Below are positions 7,774-15,355 of a DNA stretch of 35,917 bases, one piece after another. How positions within the stretch are numbered: position 1 is the stretch's first letter; each line of letters starts with the position of its first letter. The DNA is from Anaerolineae bacterium. GTDB taxonomy: Bacteria; Chloroflexota; Anaerolineae; JAFGEY01. The notes below the pieces were generated by a model, which ran no database searches, had not been told where the DNA came from, and was given only the letters and a program-made list of their open reading frames with translations. The position numbers were made by a program, and so were the translations under genes. The DNA lies in assembly GCA_016929775.1 (NCBI GenBank), contig JAFGIE010000062.1, forward strand, positions 1-35,917. Direction: 5' to 3'.

Positions 7774-8574
7774 ATGACCTATTTCGGCGTCTTACTTGCC
7801 TTCATCGCCCCACCCCTGGTCGTCCTCGCCGGGCTGACGCTGTACGAGGCCCGCCGCGGGCGCCGACTGCCGCCCGCCTTTCGCACGTGGCCCGCCGCCG
7901 CCATCCTGTGGGGGCACGTCGCCATCGCCCTGATCTATACCACGCCGTGGGACAACTATCTCGTCGCCAACCGCGTGTGGTGGTACGATCCAGAGCTCGT
8001 CACGGGCGTGGTCTTGGGCTGGGTGCCGATCGAAGAGTACACGTTCTTTGTCGTCCAGACCCTGATGACCGGGCTGTGGGTGCTCGCCTGGATGCGGCGC
8101 CTTCCCCTCCCCGCCGCTCCCTTTCGCCCACACCGGCGGGCGCGCTGGATCTCGGCGCTCCTCGCCGCGGCGCTGTGGGCCGCATGCGTGGCGGCGTTCG
8201 TGGCAGGGTGGGAGCGGGGGCTCTACATGGCGCTGCTCCTCGGCTGGTTCCTGCCGCCGATCATCCTCCAGCTCGGCTTTGGCGCCGACATCCTGTGGCA
8301 CTATCGGAACCACGTGCTGATCGCCCTGATCGTGCCGACCGTCTATCTCTGCATCGTCGACGCGATCGCGATCGGCAGCGGCACCTGGACGATCAGCCCC
8401 GACTACACGCTCGGCGTTGAGGTTGCGGGTGTGCTACCGCTCGAGGAGATCACGTTCTTTGCCATCACCAACGTGCTGATCTCGTTCGGCATGGTGCTCA
8501 TGTTGGCGCGCGAAAGCCACGTGCGCGCCCGGACACGCGTCGTGCGCGACCAGGCGCCCGGCGGCGCGGACTAA
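7774..8574 (+). CDS. Fused CrtYc-CrtYd-type lycopene cyclase
   Basis: 266-aa polytopic membrane protein made of two homologous halves, each with the lycopene-cyclase-domain motif: PIEEYTFF at 85-92 and PLEEITFF at 222-229. In actinobacteria and myxobacteria the halves are separate subunits (CrtYc, CrtYd); haloarchaea and others have them fused. The enzyme closes beta-ionone rings on lycopene, often at only one end. Some members of this superfamily belong to C50 elongase/cyclase systems, so product specificity is not certain. Four bases separate it from crtI, with GGAGG just before its ATG. Confidence 0.88.
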   Translation: MTYFGVLLAFIAPPLVVLAGLTLYEARRGRRLPPAFRTWPAAAILWGHVAIALIYTTPWDNYLVANRVWWYDPELVTGVVLGWVPIEEYTFFVVQTLMTGLWVLAWMRRLPLPAAPFRPHRRARWISALLAAALWAACVAAFVAGWERGLYMALLLGWFLPPIILQLGFGADILWHYRNHVLIALIVPTVYLCIVDAIAIGSGTWTISPDYTLGVEVAGVLPLEEITFFAITNVLISFGMVLMLARESHVRARTRVVRDQAPGGAD

Positions 8575-8607
8575 GGGAGCGCACGCCTGTCTCACTTGGA
8601 GGGATCG

Positions 8608-9060
8608 ATGACCGTTCTGTTGAGCGTCCTGATCGCATTGGCTATGGCTGTGTTCATGGAAGGCGTTGCCTGGTTCACCCACAAGTACGTCATGCACGGG
8701 TTCCTGTGGTACCTGCACGAGGACCACCATCACCCGACGGGCCGAGGATTGCAAAAGAACGACTGGTTCGCCGTCTTTTTCGCGGCGATCTCGTGCGCCC
8801 TGATCGTGACCGGCGTCACGGTCCGCAACTGGTACGCTGCCTCTGCCGGGTTCGGGATCGCGCTCTATGGCATCGGCTACTTTCTCTTTCACGACGTGAT
8901 GTTCCATCGCCGCATCCGCGGGTTCCGCATCCGCACGCAAGGCAGGTATCTGAAGCGCATCGTCGACGCCCATCGCGTCCATCACCAAAACAGCGACAAG
9001 GCGGGCGGCGTGGCCTTTGGCTTCCTCTATGCGCCGCGTCACCCGAGCACGCCCCGTTGA
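8608..9060 (+). CDS. crtZ: Beta-carotene 3-hydroxylase CrtZ
   Basis: 150-aa di-iron membrane hydroxylase of the fatty acid hydroxylase superfamily. All the histidine boxes are present: HKYVMH (25-30), HEDHHH (37-42), HDVMFH (95-100) and HRVHH (122-126). It adds a hydroxyl at C3 of a beta ring, giving zeaxanthin- or rubixanthin-type products. The start is the ATG at 8608, with GGAGGG five bases upstream; a TTG at 8596 would overlap that ribosome-binding site. It follows the cyclase by 33 bases and precedes the photolyase by 40. Confidence 0.93.
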   Translation: MTVLLSVLIALAMAVFMEGVAWFTHKYVMHGFLWYLHEDHHHPTGRGLQKNDWFAVFFAAISCALIVTGVTVRNWYAASAGFGIALYGIGYFLFHDVMFHRRIRGFRIRTQGRYLKRIVDAHRVHHQNSDKAGGVAFGFLYAPRHPSTPR

Positions 9061-9100
9061 GCGACGTGCGCACGCAGGCACGTAGGGACAGGACCAGGAC

Positions 9101-10534
9101 GTGACCACCGCGATCTGTTGGATCCGGCGCGATCTGCGCCTCAGCGACAGCGCCCCCCTATCGGCGGCGCTGTCGCGCGCCGATCGCGTCGTCCCCGCCT
9201 ACGTCCTCGATCCGGTGCTCCTCGATCGGTATGCAGAGACAGCCCGCGTCGCGTTTCTACTGGGGGGCCTGCGCGCGCTCGACGCTGCGCTCCGGACGCG
9301 CGGGAGCCAGTTGATCGTCCGCCGCGGCGACCCGGCGGAGCAGCTCGCCCAGCTCGTCGCCGAGGCGGGCGCCTCCGCCGTGTATGCCGAAGAGGATCAC
9401 ACGCCCTATGCGCGGCGCCGCGACAGCGCCGTCGCCGCGCGCGTGCCCCTGCACCTGGTCGGCAGCCCGGCGCTGCGCCCGCCCGGCATCGTGCTCAAGG
9501 CGGACGGCGACCCGTACACCGTCTACACCCCGTTCCGCAACAAGTGGAAAAGCCTCCCCCCGCCGCGCCCCTCGGCGCTCCATCCGGCGCCGGCGCAGAT
9601 CCCAACTCCGGCAGAGATCGCGAGTACGCCGCTGCCGGACGGACCCGTCCTTGCCCGCAGCGTGCCCTTTCCGCCCGGCGAGGCGGAGGCGCTCCGTCGT
9701 CTCGCTGCCTTTACAGAGGGGGACCAGGCGCCGATCTATGCCTACCAGGAGCAGCGCGACCGGATGGACATGGACGCCACCTCGCGGCTCTCGCCCTATC
9801 TGCGCTTTGGCATGCTCTCGGCTCGCCAAGCGATCGTCGCCGCGTATGACGCCATCGCGCGGGCGCCTGGTCCGGCAGCTCGGCGGGGCGCCGAGACCTG
9901 GCTCGACGAGCTGATCTGGCGCGAGTTCTACATCGCCATTCAGGCCCACTACCCAAACGTGTACGAGGAGAGCTTTCGCCCGAACCTGCGCGCGATCCCG
10001 TGGGACAATGACCCGACCCTCTTTGAGGCCTGGCGGGCTGGACAGACCGGCTACCCGGTGGTCGACGCGGGCATGCGCCAGCTGCTCGCCACGGGCTGGA
10101 TGCACAACCGTGCCAGGATGATCGTCGCCTCATTCCTGGTCAAGGACGTGTTGATCGACTGGCGACGGGGGGAGCGCGCCTTCATGCAGCTCCTAGTCGA
10201 CGGCGATCCTGCCGCGAACAACGGTGGATGGCAGTGGACGGCGGGGACGGGCACCGATGCGGCGCCCTACTTTCGCATCTTCAATCCAGTGACCCAGGGA
10301 AGGAAATACGACCCGTCGGGCGACTATGTGCGCCGCTGGGTGCCCGAGCTGGCACACGTCCCGGTTCGGCACGTCCACGCCCCCTGGGAGATGGCACGCG
10401 ACGCACAGCGCCGCGTCGGATGCGTCATCGGTCGTGACTACCCCGCCCCGGTCGTCGACCACGCCTGGGCGCGCGAACGGACGCTCGCCGCGTATCGCGC
10501 CGCGCGAGCAGACGCGGAGCCGGGACAGCCCTAG
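9101..10534 (+). CDS. phr: Class I CPD photolyase
   Basis: 477-aa deoxyribodipyrimidine photolyase that uses blue light and reduced FAD to split cyclobutane pyrimidine dimers. The N-terminal antenna domain starts with [10 protein letters not shown] (about residues 7-16), and the FAD-binding helical domain follows (about 200-470). Conserved elements are [10 protein letters not shown], the ELIWREFY segment, the [12 protein letters not shown] stretch with the electron-transfer Trp, and FRIFNP. The start is GTG. The usual antenna of this class is 5,10-methenyltetrahydrofolate, which links this gene to folB/folK upstream; an 8-HDF antenna is also possible and cannot be excluded from sequence alone. 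It closes the operon and runs head-on into nth with 14 bases between the stops. Confidence 0.95.
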   Translation: MTTAICWIRRDLRLSDSAPLSAALSRADRVVPAYVLDPVLLDRYAETARVAFLLGGLRALDAALRTRGSQLIVRRGDPAEQLAQLVAEAGASAVYAEEDHTPYARRRDSAVAARVPLHLVGSPALRPPGIVLKADGDPYTVYTPFRNKWKSLPPPRPSALHPAPAQIPTPAEIASTPLPDGPVLARSVPFPPGEAEALRRLAAFTEGDQAPIYAYQEQRDRMDMDATSRLSPYLRFGMLSARQAIVAAYDAIARAPGPAARRGAETWLDELIWREFYIAIQAHYPNVYEESFRPNLRAIPWDNDPTLFEAWRAGQTGYPVVDAGMRQLLATGWMHNRARMIVASFLVKDVLIDWRRGERAFMQLLVDGDPAANNGGWQWTAGTGTDAAPYFRIFNPVTQGRKYDPSGDYVRRWVPELAHVPVRHVHAPWEMARDAQRRVGCVIGRDYPAPVVDHAWARERTLAAYRAARADAEPGQP

Positions 10535-10548
10535 AGACAGCGCACCAG

Positions 10549-11232
10549 CTAGGCCTCCGCAGCCTGTAGCTGGGCATAGTACGCACACACGTCGCTCAAC
10601 ACGCACGCCTCGCAGCGCGGGCTGCGCGCCGTACACGTCTCCCGTCCGTGCCGGATCAGGTTGAGGTGCGCTGCATAGTAGGTATCCGCCGGCAGCGCCT
10701 CCTCGAGGACCTGGTGCGCGCCCTCACGCGTCACCTTGGGGCCGATCAGGCCCAGGCGCCGGCTGACGCGATGGACGTGCGTATCGACCGGGAACGCCGG
10801 CATGCCGAGCGAGAAAAGGAGCACGATCGACGCCGTTTTGGGCCCCACGCCATTGATCGCCTCCAGCCACGCCTTGGCGTCTTGCACGCCCGCGTCGCGC
10901 AGAAAGTCGAGCGACAGCTCGCCCCGCTCCGCCGTAATGGCTTTCAACGCCCGCACGATCGCGGGACCCTTGTGGTTCGCCAGTCCCGAGACCTGGATCG
11001 CCTCCTTGACCGCCTCCACGTCCGCATCGCGCACCTCCTCCCAGGTCGGGTAGCGCTCACGCAGCCGCTGGAAGGCGCGGTCGCGGTTCACGTCGTTGGT
11101 GTTCTGTGACAGGATCGTGGACACCAACTCGCTGATCGGGTCCAGGTGGGGGCGCCAGCGCGGCTCACCATACAAGGCGATCAGGCGGCGATGGACCTCC
11201 AGCGTGCGTTCCCGGCGTGATGCGCTCTCCAA
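10549..11232 (-). CDS. nth: Endonuclease III-type DNA glycosylase/AP lyase
   Basis: 227-aa base-excision-repair enzyme that removes oxidised pyrimidines. The helix-hairpin-helix motif INGVGPKTA contains the catalytic Lys132, and FPVDTHVHR contains catalytic Asp150; both keep the spacing seen in E. coli Nth (K120/D138). The C-terminal 4Fe-4S ligands are Cys200, 207, 210 and 216 (C-x6-C-x2-C-x5-C). The start is a TTG with an AGGAGGG site upstream. A TATAAT box on this strand at 11274-11279 marks its promoter. Placed opposite the photolyase, the two genes form a small DNA-repair neighbourhood. Confidence 0.94.
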   Translation of the reverse strand: MESASRRERTLEVHRRLIALYGEPRWRPHLDPISELVSTILSQNTNDVNRDRAFQRLRERYPTWEEVRDADVEAVKEAIQVSGLANHKGPAIVRALKAITAERGELSLDFLRDAGVQDAKAWLEAINGVGPKTASIVLLFSLGMPAFPVDTHVHRVSRRLGLIGPKVTREGAHQVLEEALPADTYYAAHLNLIRHGRETCTARSPRCEACVLSDVCAYYAQLQAAEA

Positions 11233-11273
11233 GGTTCTTCCCTCCTCACTCGGACTCCGGCAGACGGTGGGCG

Positions 11274-11303
11274 ATTATAGCATGCCCGTTCGCGCGCACG
11301 CAA
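11274..11303 (-). promoter_or_regulatory. Promoter of nth
   Basis: Perfect -10 TATAAT on the - strand (11274-11279) and a weak -35 TTGCGT (11298-11303) with an 18-base spacer. The predicted leader is about 35 bases. It is divergent from the promoter at 11350. Confidence 0.5.
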
Positions 11304-11349
11304 GCAGCCCCATCGCGCGGATGGGCTGCCGTCCCCCGCCGATACACCC

Positions 11350-11378
11350 TTGACAGCAGGGGCGATCCGGTGTACAAA
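11350..11378 (+). promoter_or_regulatory. Promoter of the DUF3090 gene
   Basis: Perfect -35 TTGACA (11350-11355), a 17-base spacer and -10 TACAAA (11373-11378), 34 bases before the ATG at 11413. The architecture matches the operon promoter at 1770. Confidence 0.6.
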
Positions 11379-11412
11379 GGCCCACCAGGATAGGAGCAGG
11401 GGATAGCGGCGC

Positions 11413-11930
11413 ATGCCACACAAGACGATCGATCTGGATCCGACAGCCCATCTGACGGTGGGCGTGCTTGGCGAGGGGGACGAGCTGCGTTTCGTACTGC
11501 AGGGGAGCGCAGGGGGCGAACTCGTCACGCTGACCATCGACCGCGAGCAAACCGCAGCCCTTTCAGAGGCGATCGGCGATCTGCTCTCCGTGCTGCAAGA
11601 GCAGTACGCGCGTGAGCTCAACGAGCTCGCGATCCCGGTTCAGGAGCGTCTCTATCTCCTGGAGCCGGTGCAGCCCCTTTTCCCGGTCGCGCACTTTCAG
11701 CTGGCGTACCACGCGGCGCGCGACCGTGCGGTCGTGATCGCGGTCGAGTTGCTGCACATCCAGCACACGCCAGACCGGGCAGCCCGCGTGGCGCGGTTCT
11801 GGGTGACTCGCGAGCAGTTGGTTGCCCTGGCACGCCGGGCAGAGTACCTGCTGGGGGGTCCAGACCTGCTCTGCCCCTTCTGCGGACAACCGGTCGAGCC
11901 GGAGGGCACCGCTGCGCGCGCCTCAACTAG
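11413..11930 (+). CDS. DUF3090 family protein with an apparent frameshift near its 3' end
   Basis: Protein of unknown function in the DUF3090 family, which is found mainly in actinobacteria and Chloroflexota. The body matches the family: an N-terminal beta region, LLEPVQPLF near residue 80, the ARFWVTREQ segment near 120-128, and a zinc-ribbon start CPFCGQPVEPEG near 155. Family members end shortly after with EGH-x-C-x-R and a stop. Here the frame departs after EG and would run unlike the family to a stop at 12054, 79 bases inside the convergent gene. Adding one C near 11906 restores EGHRCARLN and a TAG at 11928-11930. I therefore give 11930 as the ancestral end. It is either a sequencing or assembly error in a C/G run or a recent real deletion. 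Confidence 0.8.
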
Positions 11931-11975
11931 GGGTGGATCCGGTCCCCTCGCCTCGACGCCGCCGCTCGGTTCCGC

Positions 11976-13298
11976 TCAGTGCGGCGGTAGGTGCTCCGCC
12001 AGGAACTGGAGCATCTGTTGGTACATCAGCTCGGTCACGGGATCCGGGTCATAGATGCCCGGATAGTGTCCCAGCCCCTCGTGGATGTACAGCTCGTACG
12101 GCTGTCCGGCGCGCTCCAGCACAGCAGCAAATCGCTCGCTCTGGTTGTAGGGCAAGATCTCGTCCCCGGTGCTGTGGATCAGGCAGAGCGGCGGCAGCCC
12201 CTCCGGGTGCCATACCGCCGAGTTCTCGATGTACAGGCGCGGGAAGAGGTCGGGGCGCCCCAGGCTCCACATCGCCCACGCCATCACTTCGCTGATCTCG
12301 TAGCCTCTGTAGCCGCCATGGTACGCGTCGTAGCGCAGCAGATAGGCGTCGGTCAGCCCGCCGAGGAGCACCGCCGCGCGCACCTCGGGCGTCTGCCGCA
12401 GCGCGCGCAGCAGGTGGACCGAGGTAAAGCTACCGCTGAGTGCGCCGATCCGCTCCCCGTCCACGCGCGTCGACAAGAGCCCGTCCGCCAAGAGCTCGAT
12501 CAACACGCGCAGGTCGTCCGTGTCTGCCGTGGCGTCCAGGTCGCGCATGCTGATCGGGCTGAACCCAAGCACGACGTACCCCTGTGCCACGAATGCGGTC
12601 GACGCAGCCTCCCAGTTGATCGGCGGGCCCGGATAGACGGCGACGATGGCGGGCAGCGCGCGCCCCTCCCACGCCGGCGCCGTCGGTTCGTACACATAGC
12701 ACGTCACCGGGAATCCGTCGTGCTCGACGACGATCTCGGTCCGCCTGGTCTCCACAGGCTCAGGATAGTCGCCGGAGACCAGCACCGACGTGCCCACGTG
12801 TACCGCCAGCGTGGAGTCAGGGGCCTCCACCGGAGCGAGGCGGAAATCCACACCTCCCGTCGTCTTGCCTGGGCGCACGCGCACCGCGCTCTTGGGCAGC
12901 CAGGCGTGGGCGCGATAGACCTGGTCGCGGTATCCGGGCCTGACGGCAGCGGGCACGGTGCGCCCGACCGGGACACCTACGATCTGGTACCCTCCCTCGG
13001 CATCGGTCCGAGCCGAAACCGCACGTCCGTAGCGATCGCTGGCGACGACAACCGCATCCGCAAGCGGCTCGCCCGCTGTGCTGCACACCCTACCCGCGAT
13101 CGACCCGACCTCGGGGCGCGGGATCGCCGTACCGGACTGCTCCGCCCACCACGCCTCGATCTGGTGCTCGAGCACGGCGTGCAGCGCCTGCGCCTTGCGC
13201 GTATAGGTCACCGCCGCCCAACCTGCGATCGAAAGGGCAAGGCAGACGACGGCAAGCCCGATCACCAGCCATCGCACGATGAGACGCCTGCGCACCAC
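11976..13298 (-). CDS. Membrane-anchored alpha/beta hydrolase with carboxypeptidase-regulatory-like domain
   Basis: About 440 aa. A basic N-terminus is followed by one transmembrane anchor (about residues 8-30). Next comes a beta-sandwich of the carboxypeptidase regulatory-like type (about 65-125, with GRV...G.PL.DA.V and TDAEGGYQI.GVP.G), then an alpha/beta-hydrolase domain (about 190 to the end). The nucleophile elbow reads ALSGSF, less canonical than GxSxG. The acid is the Asp of STGDE and the His lies in EGLGHYPG. The fold suggests an esterase or S9-type peptidase acting outside the cell on an unknown substrate. The start is one of two consecutive GTG codons (13298 or 13295) placed 5-8 bases after GGAGG; longer readings to 13385 lack a ribosome-binding site. 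It is the last gene of the - strand series. Confidence 0.8.
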   Translation of the reverse strand: MVRRRLIVRWLVIGLAVVCLALSIAGWAAVTYTRKAQALHAVLEHQIEAWWAEQSGTAIPRPEVGSIAGRVCSTAGEPLADAVVVASDRYGRAVSARTDAEGGYQIVGVPVGRTVPAAVRPGYRDQVYRAHAWLPKSAVRVRPGKTTGGVDFRLAPVEAPDSTLAVHVGTSVLVSGDYPEPVETRRTEIVVEHDGFPVTCYVYEPTAPAWEGRALPAIVAVYPGPPINWEAASTAFVAQGYVVLGFSPISMRDLDATADTDDLRVLIELLADGLLSTRVDGERIGALSGSFTSVHLLRALRQTPEVRAAVLLGGLTDAYLLRYDAYHGGYRGYEISEVMAWAMWSLGRPDLFPRLYIENSAVWHPEGLPPLCLIHSTGDEILPYNQSERFAAVLERAGQPYELYIHEGLGHYPGIYDPDPVTELMYQQMLQFLAEHLPPH

Positions 13299-13426
13299 CT
13301 CTCCCTCCAGGGTTCGCGTGTCCGCTCGGAGCCCTGCGCTCCGCACACCCATTACACCACGACGAGACTCCCAGATCCAGCGCACGACATGTCAAAAGCT
13401 GCCACATTGCCGGGGACGAGGCTGCG

Positions 13427-15289
13427 CTAGGGCGCAGATCCGCGCGCGGCGCGCTCCATCTCTTCTACGGCGCGCGCCACACCGCGCACGGCGCGGCGGC
13501 GGGCGCGGTTAAAGCTGCTCTCGCTGATGTAGAGCTTGCCCATGATGTCGCGGTTGAGCTCGCCCTGGACGTACGCATCGTGCAGGATCGTATACTGCAC
13601 CCACTCCCTGGAGAGCGGCTTGGGCGCGGGGCCCGGCGGGCGCAGCTTGCCGATCACGGCGATCAGGAACTGGCTGAGCGCCCGCCCTCGGTCGAGGCTC
13701 GTCACCACGCTCAGGTCTGGCGCCAGGTGCGGCGCGATCGCAGAGAGCGTTGCCAGCTCGTGCTGACCAAGATAGGCATAGTCGTACAGGTGACGGAGCG
13801 CGTCCTCGACCTCTGTCCGCAGCGACGGGCACCGCTGCGCCTCCTCTCCGGCGGCGAGCACGGACTGCAGTTCCTGGCGCAGCACCCGCTCGCGCGCGCG
13901 AAAGTCGCGCACCATGTCGTCGATCTGCTGCGCCGCCGCCTCCTGCTGGCGCAGCGTGTAGATCAGGCTGGCGATCTGGTCGGCGACCGTCTCCAGTAGG
14001 TCCAGCTCTCGCTGCATCTCTCCCACGGGCCCACCCTCTCGATCCGCCATCGCCAACAAGCCTAGGCACTGCCCACTCGCATATAGGGGGACGATGGTCG
14101 CGTTTGCCAAGCCCGCATCCTGTACCGCGGATGCGTCGAGGGACCGTGTCTCTTCCGGGATCTGCCCCAACGCGCCGGTCAGGCACGCTCCGCAGCCCGG
14201 CGGGTAGCGCGCCGCGACCGTCAGCGCGCCCGGCGCGCCCAGCGCGACCCAGCCGCAGCGATATCCCAGCGACTGGCAGAGCGAGGCGACGGCGATCCCG
14301 AGCTGCTCTGCCAGGTCGTGCTCCTCCGCTTCACGCGCAAAGGCGCGCACGTTGGCGCGCAGGCGGCGGTACCGGCGACGGTAGAACAGCCGCTCCAACG
14401 CCGTGCCCCCCCACTCGTACAGGGAATGTGTCACCACCACCAGGACCACGATCGCGGCGGACACCGGGGACGGGATCCTATACGCGAGGCCAAGCACATA
14501 CGCTGCCGTCGCATAGACCGCGACCACGACTGCGATCGCCAGCGCGGCATAGCCAAAGTCGATCGGCGTCGAGCGCCCCTCGACCAGCGCATTGTGGCGT
14601 GCGATGGCGTATCCGAGCAGCGCCAGGGCGACGACCAGCACGCCCTGTCCCGGGTAGAGCGGCGCGTCGATCGAGAGCCACACAGCCAGGGTCAGATACG
14701 CCCCGCCAACCAACGACAGCGCCGTCGCCCACACGAGGGCCGCATAGGATCGAGGCAGCACGCGCTGGACAGGCGCCCCGCCCGAGGGGTGGGACAGGGC
14801 GGCGCCATCGCGCGCCAAGACATAGATCGAGAGTGCGGGCGCCGCGATCAGGAGCGCGAGTACCGCCGGATACCACATCCCCGGGACTTGCGCCGTGGCA
14901 TAGCTAAAGTCATCGCCCGACCATATCCCGAATACGCCGCCCACCGACTGCTCAGCGATCAACAGAGCCAGCGCCCACGCGTACCCTCCCCAGACGGCGA
15001 CGCGATGCCACCGCTCCGGACGCGCGACAAGGCACACGGAGAGGTGAAGCCAGAGGGGTCCGGTCAGGAGGACGGTCCAGCCCATCCACCACTGTGGCTC
15101 CCGTCCCTGCGGAGGGTTCAGGTGCAGGTAACTGTCCAAGAAGTACCCGCTCAGCGACCACAGCGTCAGGCCCGCCAACCACGAGACGCGGGACCGGGGA
15201 TTCCGCGTGACCATATACAAGCCTAGCCACAGCGATGCAGCCAGGGCCACCAAGTCGAGCACGGACGTCCACGTGGCGAGATGTGACAT
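13427..15289 (-). CDS. Membrane GAF receptor with a putative C-terminal helix-turn-helix, no kinase domain
   Basis: 620 aa. The N-terminal half has eight or so hydrophobic segments (about 1-280), like the 7TM/MASE-style sensor regions of histidine kinases. Then come a charged linker rich in Arg/Tyr (about 300-320), a GAF-like domain (about 325-455, with a GCGAC pair of cysteines), a coiled coil (about 455-490) and a helical C-terminal region (about 540-600). That region contains LSREWVQYTIL and IMGKLYISESSFNRARR, which reads like a helix-turn-helix with a recognition helix. No H-box or HATPase motif (N, G1, G2 boxes) is present. It may be a membrane-bound one-component regulator. The start is the ATG at 15289 with AGG seven bases upstream; a TTG at 15325 is less likely. 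Confidence 0.7.
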   Translation of the reverse strand: MSHLATWTSVLDLVALAASLWLGLYMVTRNPRSRVSWLAGLTLWSLSGYFLDSYLHLNPPQGREPQWWMGWTVLLTGPLWLHLSVCLVARPERWHRVAVWGGYAWALALLIAEQSVGGVFGIWSGDDFSYATAQVPGMWYPAVLALLIAAPALSIYVLARDGAALSHPSGGAPVQRVLPRSYAALVWATALSLVGGAYLTLAVWLSIDAPLYPGQGVLVVALALLGYAIARHNALVEGRSTPIDFGYAALAIAVVVAVYATAAYVLGLAYRIPSPVSAAIVVLVVVTHSLYEWGGTALERLFYRRRYRRLRANVRAFAREAEEHDLAEQLGIAVASLCQSLGYRCGWVALGAPGALTVAARYPPGCGACLTGALGQIPEETRSLDASAVQDAGLANATIVPLYASGQCLGLLAMADREGGPVGEMQRELDLLETVADQIASLIYTLRQQEAAAQQIDDMVRDFRARERVLRQELQSVLAAGEEAQRCPSLRTEVEDALRHLYDYAYLGQHELATLSAIAPHLAPDLSVVTSLDRGRALSQFLIAVIGKLRPPGPAPKPLSREWVQYTILHDAYVQGELNRDIMGKLYISESSFNRARRRAVRGVARAVEEMERAARGSAP

Positions 15290-15355
15290 AGGCACCTCAA
15301 GCCGAGGTCGACCCGACGCAGCCAAAGAGGAGCCCGGCTCACCACCCGCTCGTGC

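Noticed and set aside
13351..13379. Promoter for the - strand anchored esterase
   Set aside because: A TGTAAT box at 13351-13356 on the - strand is good, but the matching -35 (TGGATC at 13374-13379) is weak, and the TTGACA at 13390-13395 is too far away.
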